Positions 25,728 to 34,307 of a DNA stretch of 64,000 nucleotides are shown one piece after another. A program made the position numbers and the translations under genes. The stretch is from Gordonia liuliyuniae (GTDB lineage: Bacteria; Actinomycetota; Actinomycetes; Mycobacteriales; Mycobacteriaceae). The DNA lies in contig NZ_JAKKOT010000002.1 of assembly GCF_021739025.1 (NCBI RefSeq), forward strand, positions 558,001 through 622,000, in the 5' to 3' direction. A model generated the notes under the pieces. It worked only from the letters and a program-made list of their open reading frames with translations, searched no databases and was not told the origin of the DNA. Position 1 is the stretch's first letter. The number at the start of each line of letters is the position of its first letter.

Positions 25728-26119
25728 GACTGCACTCTATGGCCGGCGGTACCGGAGCCGTGGATGCACCGCGTACTGATCTCGGGCAGCGGGGTCACCA
25801 CCTGAAATATTCACGCGTACCGATGTCGCCGACGTGGCACGTTTCCGCGAACCCGCTGGCGGCGGGTCGCGCCCGGGCGCGTCGATCGAAGGTCGCGATC
25901 GGGGCGGTGCCGGGTCTCCCGCTGTGGAAAGAATCCGCAGGTCAAACAGGCGATAGTGTCCGAATTTCCGCGATGGGAAGTGTCGCAGTCCGGATGGATC
26001 TGCCGGTCGCGCGCGGGACGATATCTCGTTCTGGTGCACCAGGGAGGCTCTTTGAAAAAGGACGCCGACGAGTCGGCGCTCATGTGCGCGCAGTCCAGCC
26101 GGGGCGATTCAGACCGGGG
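25728..26119. other. Non-coding stretch upstream of the catabolic operon
   Basis: I see no gene that I can support in these 392 bases. Short open frames exist on both strands but lack family features and ribosome sites. It separates the divergent YdcF-like gene from the promoter of the acyl-CoA dehydrogenase operon. Confidence 0.5.
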
Positions 26120-26148
26120 TTGCCTACCGTGCGGCAGGTAGATAGCGT
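26120..26148 (+). promoter_or_regulatory. Promoter with operator in the spacer, driving the igr-like operon
   Basis: TTGCCT (26120-26125) and TAGCGT (26143-26148) are separated by 17 bases. The spacer region holds an imperfect palindrome, CTACC (26124-26128) and GGTAG (26137-26141), an ideal repressor position. The core TACCGTGCGGCA differs by one base from the palindrome in front of the HadAB gene. The TetR encoded at the operon's end (34308) is a candidate ligand-responsive repressor. Confidence 0.5.
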
Positions 26149-26207
26149 GTGACCACCCCCACAATCCCAGGGAGATACCCACCGACTCCGAGGGAGACCG
26201 AACCTCG

Positions 26208-27389
26208 ATGTACCTCCACCTATCTGATGAGATTCGCGAGTTGCGCCAGGCGCTTCGCGGCTACTTCACACGACTCCTCACTCCCGAGATCCGCAGCGCC
26301 TTGCTCAGCGAGGGCGAGGCAGGCGGCCCCACACGTGACCGAGTCCTCCGCCAGATCGGCAGCGACGGATGGCTCGGCCTCGGCTGGCCGGTCGAATACG
26401 GCGGCCAGGGTCGCGGCGAAGCCGCCCAGTACGTGTTCTTCGACGAGGCGTACCGAGCAATGGCGCCCATCCCGATGATCACGCTCACCACTGTCGGGCC
26501 CACGCTGATGAAATACGGAACGCAGGAGCAGAAGGCATACTTCCTCCCGCGGATCCTTGCGGGAGAACTGGTCTTCGCGATTGGCTACACCGAACCCTCA
26601 GCCGGGACCGACCTCGCCTCGCTGAGCACACGGGCGGTCCGTGACGGCGACGTTTACGTGATCAACGGCGGCAAGGTATTCACCTCGAGCGCCGACGGCG
26701 CCGACTGGATTTGGCTAGCGGCTCGCACCGATCCTGATGCTCCCAAGCACAAGGGCATCTCGCTGATTCTCGTGCCGACCACTGATCCCGGATTCTCGGT
26801 CACGCCCGTTCGCTGTCTCGGCGATGCAAGCACTACTGCCACGTATTACAGCGACGTGCGAGTACCGGCATCCAACGTCGTGGGTGAGGTGAACGGCGGC
26901 TGGCGGATGATCACGACACAGCTCAACCACGAGCGAGTCGGCCTCGCCGCGTACTCGGGGATGTGCGAGGGATTCCTCGACGACGTCCGCGCGTGGGCCA
27001 ACGAGCAGCGCACTGCCGACGGCGGGCGGCTCAGTGACCAGGGCTGGGTCCGTTCGCTTCTCGCTGAGGCGACTGCGCAGTTGCGTGCGATGCGCCTGAT
27101 GAACTGGCGGCTCGTCTCTGCCGCCGCCGATGGCGACGTCCATCCCGGCAACGCCTCGGCGGCCAAGGTCTTCGCGACCGAATCGGTGGTCGACGTGTAT
27201 CGCAAGCTGCTCGAGATCACCGGCCCGCGAGGCCTGCGCGTGACCGACGAGCCGTGGCGGTTCGACGGCGGTCGACTGGCGCACCTGAACTTGTCGGCGC
27301 AGATCAACACCTTCGGCGGCGGTGTCGCCGAAGTCCAACGAGAGATTGTCGCGTGGACGCGACTTGGCATGACGAGGAGCGCACGATGA
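26208..27389 (+). CDS. Acyl-CoA dehydrogenase, ChsE2/FadE29-like subunit
   Basis: A 393-residue flavoprotein resembling FadE29 (ChsE2) of the M. tuberculosis igr operon. Shared stretches are LGWPVEYGGQGRGEAAQ, FAIGYTEPSAGTDLASLSTR (FAD/substrate region), KHKGISLILV and the late TFGGGVAEVQREIVA. In igr, FadE28 and FadE29 form one heterotetrameric dehydrogenase acting on the three-carbon side chain of a steroid CoA. The next gene encodes the FadE28-like partner and overlaps by four bases, which supports an obligate complex. The substrate is probably a steroid or other branched acyl-CoA; which one is unknown. Confidence 0.85.
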   Translation: MYLHLSDEIRELRQALRGYFTRLLTPEIRSALLSEGEAGGPTRDRVLRQIGSDGWLGLGWPVEYGGQGRGEAAQYVFFDEAYRAMAPIPMITLTTVGPTLMKYGTQEQKAYFLPRILAGELVFAIGYTEPSAGTDLASLSTRAVRDGDVYVINGGKVFTSSADGADWIWLAARTDPDAPKHKGISLILVPTTDPGFSVTPVRCLGDASTTATYYSDVRVPASNVVGEVNGGWRMITTQLNHERVGLAAYSGMCEGFLDDVRAWANEQRTADGGRLSDQGWVRSLLAEATAQLRAMRLMNWRLVSAAADGDVHPGNASAAKVFATESVVDVYRKLLEITGPRGLRVTDEPWRFDGGRLAHLNLSAQINTFGGGVAEVQREIVAWTRLGMTRSAR

Positions 27390-28528
27390 CCGAGACGGTG
27401 ACAACTGACCCCGCGCCGTGCATGGACTTTCACCTATCGGAGGAAGAGAACGGCCTCGTCGAGGCGGCAGTCGCGATGTTCTCCGAGCTCAGCACTGACG
27501 CCGCCGTTGTGGCAGGGGAGGAGGACGAGACTGCGTACGACGAGCGCATCTGGTCGCACCTCGTGGACGGCGGTCTACTCGAAGCGATCCTCCCATCCTC
27601 AGCAGGCGGCACCGGCCTCGGCATGTCGGGATTGGTCCAAGTCTTGCGCGTACAGGGCATGCACCTCGCTCGGGTTCCGCTCGCATCTACCGCGGTGGCC
27701 GCCCTCGCGATCGCTTCGCTGGGCGGGCCGTCGGCAACCCTCGCACAGATCGTCGCGGGCTCGGCACGGGTCGCGGCGCTGCTCCCTGAGGCGCTCACCC
27801 GCGTCGACGGAGCCGCAGCGTCCGCTGGCTTCACTCTCACCGGGGCAGTCGACTTCGGTTATCTGGCTCCGGCCGCCACCCATGTGATGGTCACGTTCCA
27901 CACCCTCGACGGCGAACGGGTCGCCGTCGTTCCCGTCGACCGAATCGGAGTCTCGCTCGATCATTGGCGCGGCATCAGCGGCCAACTCCATGCCGCCGTA
28001 ACCTTCATCGACGTGCAGATCGCCGCCGAGGAACTCGTCGGCGTCGGGTCGGATGCCGCTGGGTGGGTCCGGAGGCACTTGCTGGTTGCCGTGGCGGCAT
28101 TGCAGGGCGGGGTGTGCCACGAAGCCGTCCGCCGCACAGCGTCGTACGTCTCCGAACGCGAGCAGTTCGGCCGTCCCCTCTCGACCAACCAGGGCGTCGC
28201 CATGCGCGCCGCCGACGCGTCGATCGATTCCGAGGTGATCGAGCTTACCGTTCTCGACGCCGCCTTCGGACTGGACGCGGCGCGTACCGAGCCCGGCGAG
28301 AGTGTCGACGTCCACGAGAGCGCTCTGGTCGCAGCGTGGTGGGCGAAGCAGGCTGGGATCCGGGTCGTCCACGCCACCCAACACTTGCACGGGGGCGCAG
28401 GCGCCGACCTGGACAACCACATCCATCGATTCTTCGTATGGGCGCGTGAGATCGACATCCTCTGGGGTGCAGCCGATTCGATCCGGGACGAACTCGGCGC
28501 GCTCGTGACGACCAAGGACGAACAGTGA
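27386..28528 (+). CDS. Acyl-CoA dehydrogenase, ChsE1/FadE28-like subunit
   Basis: A 380-residue partner subunit, longer than FadE28 (about 339 residues) because of an extended N-terminus. Features are MDFHLSEEENGLVEAAVAMF, YVSEREQFGRPLSTNQGVAM and the C-terminal THLHGG-type motif QHLHGGAGADLDNHIHR. In heteromeric steroid acyl-CoA dehydrogenases each half supplies part of the FAD and active site, so both subunits are needed. The start at ATG 27386 overlaps the previous stop (ATGA). This is the second gene of an eight-gene coupled operon. Confidence 0.85.
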   Translation: MTETVTTDPAPCMDFHLSEEENGLVEAAVAMFSELSTDAAVVAGEEDETAYDERIWSHLVDGGLLEAILPSSAGGTGLGMSGLVQVLRVQGMHLARVPLASTAVAALAIASLGGPSATLAQIVAGSARVAALLPEALTRVDGAAASAGFTLTGAVDFGYLAPAATHVMVTFHTLDGERVAVVPVDRIGVSLDHWRGISGQLHAAVTFIDVQIAAEELVGVGSDAAGWVRRHLLVAVAALQGGVCHEAVRRTASYVSEREQFGRPLSTNQGVAMRAADASIDSEVIELTVLDAAFGLDAARTEPGESVDVHESALVAAWWAKQAGIRVVHATQHLHGGAGADLDNHIHRFFVWAREIDILWGAADSIRDELGALVTTKDEQ

Positions 28529-30024
28529 GTACCCCACCGGTATCGACGCTGAAGGGCGGGGTCGTCGGCACCCTTGTCGTGCTTGTCTTCGCCGAAGTCG
28601 TCGCAGCATTTGAGACCACGATGGCGACCCAATTGCTGTACACCCCCGGAGAGTTCTTCACCAAAGACCTGTCGGCGCTGATCTGGATCGTCACCGTCTA
28701 CGCGTTGGCCGCGGCGCTCGCGACCTGCTTCGTCGGACGTCTTGGTGACCAATTCGGTCGGCGGAACGTACTGATCGCCGTGCTGATCGTCTCTCTGGTC
28801 GGCTCGGTGATCAGTGCGTGCGCCCCGTCTTTGACCGTCCTCATCGCCGGCCGCGCTCTGCAAGGCGTCAGCGGGGCGATCCTTCCGCTGACGATCGGAA
28901 TCGTCCGCGCGTCGTTCCCGGCGGGCCGGGTCGCGCTCGGAGTGGCCGTAGTGAGCACGTCAGCACTGGTCGCGGGCGCCTCGGGTTCCCTAGTCGGCGG
29001 CGTGCTGCTCGATCACGCAACCTGGCACTGGATCTTCTGGTCTGCCGCCATTCTCGCAGGAGTGTCAGCCTTCCTGGCCTGCACCATGATTCGGCGCGAC
29101 CCGCCCGAGACCTTGGCGTCGGCGAAGGGTATCGACTGGTTCGGCGGCATCCTGTTCGGCGGTGGCATAGCTGCGACACTCTATGGCGCAACCACGAGCA
29201 AAGATCTCGGCTGGAACAGCACGCAGGTCCTGGTGTTCATCGTCATCGGTGTGGCAGCCCTGGTGCTCTGGTATCAGTGGGAGCGCCGCATCGCCGACCC
29301 GATGATCGATCTAGCCATGTTCGCCGACCGAAAATTCTCACTCGGTATGGTCGCGACCGCGTTGATCGCACTCGGCCCGATCGGCATGGGGACGGTCCTC
29401 TCGATCACCCTGTATCGCACGCCCAACGTCATCAACTCCCCGAGCGGCGACATTTCCCTGCCGGTCGGCCTGGGATACAGCGCGACGATGGCCGGCGTCC
29501 TCGGATTCCTCACCGCCGCAGCGTCATTCGCGATCGCTCCGTTGATCGGAAGAATCAGTCAGAACTATGGTGCTCGGACCGGCCTCATGGCCGGCTCGGG
29601 TCTGGTCATCGTCGGCTTCGGGATCGTCTCCTTTGCCCCGACGGATCCGGTCGTCGTCATCGCCGGGCTGCTGCTGAGCGTCTTCGGAAACGGATTCCTG
29701 TATGCGGGAATGCCGACGGTGATCGTCGAATGCGTCACTCCCGAGCACACGTCGACCGCCACCGGGATCAATGCGGTGGTGCGCACTACCTTCCAAGCGG
29801 TCGCCGCGTCGCTGGTGGCCATTCTGCTCACCGTGTCACCGATCATCCTCGGCGACAACAGTTTCACATCCCGAACCGGTCTGAACCTGGTGGTCGGCGT
29901 CTGCATTGCCGCCTGTCTGCTCACCATGGTGGTCGTCTCGCGGATCCCCGCGCAGCAGCCACCGCACGCGCAGGGCGAACCGTCCGCTGCCCCTTCCCCT
30001 GCTCTCGATGAGGAGATCCGATGA
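28525..30024 (+). CDS. MFS transporter, DHA2-like
   Basis: A 499-residue integral membrane protein with about 14 predicted helices. The MFS motif A region is GRLGDQFGRRNVLIAV after helix 2, and GRALQGVSGAILPL fits the DHA2 pattern. DHA2 proteins are usually drug or metabolite exporters driven by protons. Its place inside a catabolic operon, coupled by four-base overlaps at both ends (GTGA and ATGA), suggests it imports the substrate or exports an intermediate. The direction cannot be told from sequence. The C-terminal tail is Pro/Ala-rich and cytoplasmic. Confidence 0.85.
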   Translation: MSTPPVSTLKGGVVGTLVVLVFAEVVAAFETTMATQLLYTPGEFFTKDLSALIWIVTVYALAAALATCFVGRLGDQFGRRNVLIAVLIVSLVGSVISACAPSLTVLIAGRALQGVSGAILPLTIGIVRASFPAGRVALGVAVVSTSALVAGASGSLVGGVLLDHATWHWIFWSAAILAGVSAFLACTMIRRDPPETLASAKGIDWFGGILFGGGIAATLYGATTSKDLGWNSTQVLVFIVIGVAALVLWYQWERRIADPMIDLAMFADRKFSLGMVATALIALGPIGMGTVLSITLYRTPNVINSPSGDISLPVGLGYSATMAGVLGFLTAAASFAIAPLIGRISQNYGARTGLMAGSGLVIVGFGIVSFAPTDPVVVIAGLLLSVFGNGFLYAGMPTVIVECVTPEHTSTATGINAVVRTTFQAVAASLVAILLTVSPIILGDNSFTSRTGLNLVVGVCIAACLLTMVVVSRIPAQQPPHAQGEPSAAPSPALDEEIR

Positions 30025-31703
30025 ACACCGTCCTGACCACTCGCGATGCGTTGGACCGTCGCGCCGACGACGACCACGTCGGGTTGCTGTTCGAAGACGA
30101 GTCCTGGACCTGGCGCCAGTTCGTCTCCGAGAGTCGTCGGCGCGCGAACATGATGCTCGCCCTGCACGACGACGCACGCCCATTCCACATCGGTGTGATG
30201 CTCGAAAACGAACCGGAGTTCCTGTTCCTGGTCGGTGCGGCCGCATATTCGGGCGCGACAGCTGTCGGCGTCAACTTCACCCGTCGGGGCGAAGAGCTGG
30301 CCAGAGACATTCGCTTCACCGATGTCGAAATCCTCGTCACGACATCAGAATTGATGGCGCATCTCGACGGCGCCGACACCGGCATCTCGTCGGACCGCGT
30401 ACTGTTGCTCGACGACCCCGCCTACGCCGACCTGCTCGGTCGCCACTCCGATGACCGGCCGGACGTGGAGTCGCCAGGGGATCCGCAGACCCAACTGCTG
30501 CTGATGTTCACCTCGGGTTCGACCGGGTCGCCGAAGGCGGTGATCTGCTCGACCGGACGCATGGCGCGCACCATCGACTACGCACACATGGGTGTGACCC
30601 GCGATGACATTCCCTATAACTGCATGCCGCTCTTTCACGGCAACGCGTTGTTCGCGTGCTGGGCTCCCGCCGTCAACGTCGGCGCGGCGTTCGCGATGGC
30701 CCGGAGGTTCTCGGCGTCGAGATTCGTCCCCGATCTGATCAAATACAACGTCACCTACTTCAACTATGTCGGTCGCGCCCTCGCCTACCTGCTGGCACAG
30801 CCCGAACGGGAGGAGGAAGCGCACACCAGGCTGCGAGCCTGCTTCGGCACTGAGGCATCGGATCTGGACCGTCGCGAATTCCATCGACGTTTCGGAGTCT
30901 GGCCGACGGAGTCGTACGGATCCAGCGAGGGTGGCTTGAGCATCAGCCGAACCGAGGACTCACCTCCCGGATCTCTCGGCCTGCCGCATGCGGGCACCGA
31001 CGCCGCGGTGATGAACCGCGAGACGATGACCGAGTGCCCGCGCGCGCTCTTCGACGAGAAGGGACGCATTCGGAATGCGGACGAGGCGACAGGCGAGCTG
31101 GTGAATATGCGTGGCGCCGCTGGCTTCGAAGGGTATTACCGAGATCAGGCCGCGATGGACGAACGCATCCGCGGCGAGATCTTCCTCACCGGAGATCTCG
31201 GGTACCGGGACGAGCAGGGCTACTTCTACTACGCGGGCCGCGGAAGTGATCGGCTCCGGGTCGACAGCGAGAACTTCTCGGCGGCCCCGATCGAGAGGAT
31301 TCTGGCCCGCTTCGACCACGTCCAGGTCGCGCTCGTCTACCCGGTGCCCGATGCGCGCACCGGTGACCAGGTGATGGCGACGCTGCAGGTCGCGGATCCG
31401 ACGTCGTTCGATCCGGCCGCGTTCGCAGAGTTCCTCGCCGCCCAGTCGGATCTCGGAGCCAAGTGGGCTCCGAGATACGTCCGTGTGGTCGAGGACGTAC
31501 CGGTAACCGCGACGCGCAAGGTCGACAAGCCTCGCCTGCGCCGGCACGGGTGGGACGTTGCCGAACCGGTGTACTACCGCCCGACTGCGGCACTCGCATA
31601 CACCCCGATCGACGCGGGGATCCGCGACGACATCGCACAGCGGTTCGCCGAGTGTGGTCGCGCCAACCTCGTTCCCGAAGGTCAAACGAAGGAGATGCCA
31701 TGA
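30021..31703 (+). CDS. Acyl-CoA synthetase (FadD17-like AMP-binding enzyme)
   Basis: A 560-residue adenylate-forming enzyme. The P-loop motif LLLMFTSGSTGSPKAV, the A5 region TESYGSSEGGLS, the hinge TGDLGYRDEQGYFYYAGRGSDR and the C-terminal Lys in ATRKVDKPRLR are all present. It should activate a carboxylic acid to its CoA thioester before the dehydrogenase step. Similarity in pattern to FadD17, a steroid-region ligase of M. tuberculosis, suggests a steroid side-chain acid, but this rests on pattern recognition. It is coupled to both neighbours by ATGA overlaps. Confidence 0.88.
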   Translation: MNTVLTTRDALDRRADDDHVGLLFEDESWTWRQFVSESRRRANMMLALHDDARPFHIGVMLENEPEFLFLVGAAAYSGATAVGVNFTRRGEELARDIRFTDVEILVTTSELMAHLDGADTGISSDRVLLLDDPAYADLLGRHSDDRPDVESPGDPQTQLLLMFTSGSTGSPKAVICSTGRMARTIDYAHMGVTRDDIPYNCMPLFHGNALFACWAPAVNVGAAFAMARRFSASRFVPDLIKYNVTYFNYVGRALAYLLAQPEREEEAHTRLRACFGTEASDLDRREFHRRFGVWPTESYGSSEGGLSISRTEDSPPGSLGLPHAGTDAAVMNRETMTECPRALFDEKGRIRNADEATGELVNMRGAAGFEGYYRDQAAMDERIRGEIFLTGDLGYRDEQGYFYYAGRGSDRLRVDSENFSAAPIERILARFDHVQVALVYPVPDARTGDQVMATLQVADPTSFDPAAFAEFLAAQSDLGAKWAPRYVRVVEDVPVTATRKVDKPRLRRHGWDVAEPVYYRPTAALAYTPIDAGIRDDIAQRFAECGRANLVPEGQTKEMP

Positions 31704-32239
31704 TCAGCGACCCGTTGACGAGCGTCACGGCGATCATCGAGCGAGGCCACGAACGGGTGAGCGTCGCCCGTGACACCGTGAATCGACCGATGATTCATCA
31801 TCTGTGTGAGGCGCTCGGGGACACCGATGCCCGCTGCTTCGACCCCGACGTGGCGCGGGCCGCCGGATACTCCGACGTGATCGCACCGGTATCGGCGCTG
31901 CAGGTCTGGAACATGACAAATCCGTCCGAGCCGGAGATTCGCACGGACGTCGAAGACGCGTACAGCGCGGTCAGCGACGCCGGATACTCGGCCGTGGTCG
32001 CCGTCAACAGCGACCAGGAGTACGACCGGGCGCTCGTGCCGGGCGACCTGCTCACCGCACACGAGCGCGTCGAGTCGATAGTCGGTCCGAAGACGACCGG
32101 GCTCGGTGAGGGGTACTTCATCACGACACTCGTCACCTATACCGACCAGAACGACGTACGCGTGGGAACCATGCGTTTCCGCACGCTCTGGTATGACCCC
32201 AGCAAACGCGACACAGCAGATCGAAAGGAAGAGCGATGA
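31700..32239 (+). CDS. MaoC-like hot-dog protein, equivalent to the N-terminal half of ChsH2
   Basis: A 179-residue hot-dog-fold protein of the MaoC N-terminal type. Recognisable parts are DTVNRPMIHHLCEALGDTDA, YSDVIAPVSALQVWNM and the core strand ALVPGDLLTAHERVES. In the M. tuberculosis igr operon this domain is fused in ChsH2 to a DUF35 domain. Here the DUF35 part is a separate gene starting in the last four bases of this one. The hot-dog half should pair with the ChsH1-like protein (32649) as an enoyl-CoA hydratase. The start is ATG 31700, which overlaps the ligase stop. Confidence 0.8.
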   Translation: MISDPLTSVTAIIERGHERVSVARDTVNRPMIHHLCEALGDTDARCFDPDVARAAGYSDVIAPVSALQVWNMTNPSEPEIRTDVEDAYSAVSDAGYSAVVAVNSDQEYDRALVPGDLLTAHERVESIVGPKTTGLGEGYFITTLVTYTDQNDVRVGTMRFRTLWYDPSKRDTADRKEER

Positions 32240-32652
32240 CCGATGCGCTTCGACCCCGCCCGTCCGTCAACCTCGACAACGGCTTCGTCTTCGAGGCACT
32301 GAACGACGGCCGACTCGTCATCCAGAAGTGCGATGGATGCGCGGAACTCCGTCATCCGCCGGTGCCGATGTGCCCGTCATGCCACAGTCTCGACTGGCAC
32401 GGCGAAGAGATGTCGGGCCGCGGAACGCTGTTCAGTTACGTCGTGCTGCATCACCCGGTGGTGCCGCCGTTCCGACCCGGATACGTCGTGGCGCTGGTCG
32501 AACTCGAGGAAGGCGCCCGTGTCGTGATGCCACTGGAGGACGTCGCACGCGATGACATCGAGATCGGAATGGCGCTGAGCGTCGCCCCCGAACGGATGGA
32601 CGACGAACTGACCCTTCCCGTGGCGCGGGTGCGTGCGGAGGTGCCCGCATGA
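32236..32652 (+). CDS. DUF35 OB-fold zinc protein (stand-alone equivalent of the ChsH2 C-terminus)
   Basis: A 138-residue protein with a zinc rubredoxin-like ribbon (C-x2-C-x10-C-x2-C: CDGC then CPSC) followed by an OB fold (LFSYVVLHHPVVPPFRPGYV). DUF35 proteins bind thiolase-fold partners and organise acyl-CoA binding. In igr the DUF35 domain of ChsH2 assembles with Ltp2 to form the aldolase. The Ltp2-like gene two positions downstream is the expected partner. It overlaps both neighbours by four bases. Its separation from the MaoC gene is the main departure from the igr layout. Confidence 0.85.
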   Translation: MTDALRPRPSVNLDNGFVFEALNDGRLVIQKCDGCAELRHPPVPMCPSCHSLDWHGEEMSGRGTLFSYVVLHHPVVPPFRPGYVVALVELEEGARVVMPLEDVARDDIEIGMALSVAPERMDDELTLPVARVRAEVPA

Positions 32653-33083
32653 CGCGCACGCTGAACCGTCCGCCCATCACCGACGTCGGAACGACGCTTC
32701 CCGAGTCGACGGTGCCGATCACGGCGACACTGATCGTCTCGGGCGCGATCGCGACCCGCGACTTCCAGAAGGTGCATCACGATCGTGACGTCGCTGTAGC
32801 CGCGGGCACCAAAGACATATTCATGAACATTCTCAGCACTAACGGACTAGTGAACCGATACGTGACGGAATGGGCGGGCCCGACGTCGCGGATCACCCGC
32901 ATCAACATCCGACTCGGGGCGCCCAACTTCCCCGGCGACACGATGACGTTCACCGGCGAGGTGACCGCCCGCGACGGCGACGACCTCACGGTCGCGTTGG
33001 TCGGGACGAACAGCATGGGCGCGCATGTCACGGGAACCGTGCAGGTGGGGTTCCGGACCGACGAGACACAGGGGCAGAAATGA
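32649..33083 (+). CDS. MaoC-like enoyl-CoA hydratase subunit, ChsH1-like
   Basis: A 144-residue single hot-dog protein. RDFQKVHHDRDVAVAAGTKD carries the MaoC-type catalytic Asp/His region, followed by NRYVTEWAGPTSRITRINI. ChsH1 supplies the active site of the ChsH1-ChsH2 hydratase that hydrates the steroid enoyl-CoA made by ChsE1-ChsE2. The gene order (DUF35, ChsH1-like, Ltp2-like) is as in igr, and four-base overlaps join it to both neighbours. The substrate is inferred from context. Confidence 0.82.
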   Translation: MTRTLNRPPITDVGTTLPESTVPITATLIVSGAIATRDFQKVHHDRDVAVAAGTKDIFMNILSTNGLVNRYVTEWAGPTSRITRINIRLGAPNFPGDTMTFTGEVTARDGDDLTVALVGTNSMGAHVTGTVQVGFRTDETQGQK

Positions 33084-34255
33084 GCAATATCAGCGACAAA
33101 GCAGTGATCGCAGGCATCGGCGCCACCGAATTCTCGAAGGCGTCCGGTCGTTCCGAGCTCCAACTGGCGCTCGAGGCGAGTCTCGCCGCCTGCACAGACG
33201 CAGGTGTCGACCCGCGAACGATCGATGGGATGGTGACGTATTCGATGGACACCTCGCCGACCATCGACGTCGCTCGCGGCCTCGGTTGCGACAACATCGA
33301 CTTCTTCAGTCTCGTCGACTACGGCGGCGGCGCTGCGGCCGGCACCATCGCGCACGCGGCGATGGCCGTCGCCTCCGGTATGGCGACGACCGTGCTCTGC
33401 TATCGCGCGTTCAACGAACGCAGTGGCGCCCGGTTCGGTCAGGCGATGAGCACCGAGGGGTTCGCGCCGGACGCGCGTGCGACGCACTTCTCGTGGTATC
33501 TGCCGTCCGGGCTGATGACGCCCGCCTCGTGGGTCGCGATGTTCGCCCAGCGGTACCTGCACTTGTCCGCCGCGACGAGCGAGGACTTCGGTCGCGTCGC
33601 CGTCGGAGTCCGGGACTTCGCGGCGACAAACCCGAAGGCGTGGTTCTACGGGCGTCCGATCACGCTGGAGGAACATCAGGCGTCGCGGTGGATCGCCGAA
33701 CCGCTGCACCTGCTGGACTGCTGCCAGGAGTCCGACGGCGGTCAGGCGTTCATCGTCACCACACCCGAGCGTGCCAAAGACCTCGCAGGTGAGGCGGTGA
33801 CCATCCGGTCCGCTGCTCAAGGCTCGGGCTACGACCAGCATGCGATGACGAGCTATTACCGCAAGGACGGTGATCGAGCGCTGCCCGAGATGGGGGGCAT
33901 CGCTCGACGTCTGTGGGCGGACACCGGTCTCACCACGACAGACATCGACACGGCGGTGCTGTACGACCATTTCACCCCGTTCGTGCTGGCCCAGCTCGAG
34001 GAGTTCGGTTTCTGTGAGCCAGGCGAGGCGAAGGACTTCATTCGCGACGGGCACACAGTCCGCGGCGGCTCGCTGCCGGTGAACACGCACGGCGGCCAAC
34101 TCGGCGAGGCCTACATCCATGGCATGAACGGCATTGCCGAGGGGGTACGGCAGATCCGAGGCACGGCCGTGAACCAGGTCGACAACGCGCGAAACGTGCT
34201 CGTCACCGCGGGCACCGGAGTGCCGACGTCAGCGCTCATCCTTGGTGGGGGCTGA
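33080..34255 (+). CDS. Thiolase-fold lipid-transfer protein, Ltp2-like aldolase
   Basis: A 391-residue protein with the thiolase fold of sterol carrier/lipid-transfer proteins. Markers are VIAGIGATEFSKASGRSELQ, DYGGGAAAGTIAHAAMAV and the C-terminal GSLPVNTHGGQLGEAYIHGM. The usual thiolase nucleophile Cys is not at the expected place (the segment reads DYGGGAA), as in Ltp2, which acts as a retro-aldolase. With the DUF35 protein it should cleave a tertiary hydroxyacyl-CoA to release propionyl-CoA or a similar unit from a ketone. It is the last gene of the coupled operon, followed by a hairpin. Confidence 0.85.
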   Translation: MSNISDKAVIAGIGATEFSKASGRSELQLALEASLAACTDAGVDPRTIDGMVTYSMDTSPTIDVARGLGCDNIDFFSLVDYGGGAAAGTIAHAAMAVASGMATTVLCYRAFNERSGARFGQAMSTEGFAPDARATHFSWYLPSGLMTPASWVAMFAQRYLHLSAATSEDFGRVAVGVRDFAATNPKAWFYGRPITLEEHQASRWIAEPLHLLDCCQESDGGQAFIVTTPERAKDLAGEAVTIRSAAQGSGYDQHAMTSYYRKDGDRALPEMGGIARRLWADTGLTTTDIDTAVLYDHFTPFVLAQLEEFGFCEPGEAKDFIRDGHTVRGGSLPVNTHGGQLGEAYIHGMNGIAEGVRQIRGTAVNQVDNARNVLVTAGTGVPTSALILGGG

Positions 34256-34264
34256 TCCTGGGTG

Positions 34265-34292
34265 CGCTGGAGTGACCCGCTGCACTCCAGCG
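34265..34292. terminator. Hairpin terminator between convergent operon and TetR gene
   Basis: CGCTGGAGTG (34265-34274) and CACTCCAGCG (34283-34292) pair perfectly over 10 bases with an 8-base loop, followed by GTCCGTTT. It lies 9 bases after the Ltp2-like stop and 15 bases before the end of the opposing TetR gene, so it can serve both. Confidence 0.7.
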
Positions 34293-34307
34293 GTCCGTTT
34301 AGTCCGG

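Noticed and set aside
25739-26182. Several overlapping short frames on both strands before the igr-like operon
   Set aside because: None has a ribosome site, domain pattern or codon regularity; the area is better read as a promoter region.
26208-34255. Reading the catabolic operon simply as the cholesterol igr operon itself
   Set aside because: The order is only partly the same, ChsH2 is split, a transporter and ligase are inserted, and no cyp125 is present, so a parallel pathway is more likely.
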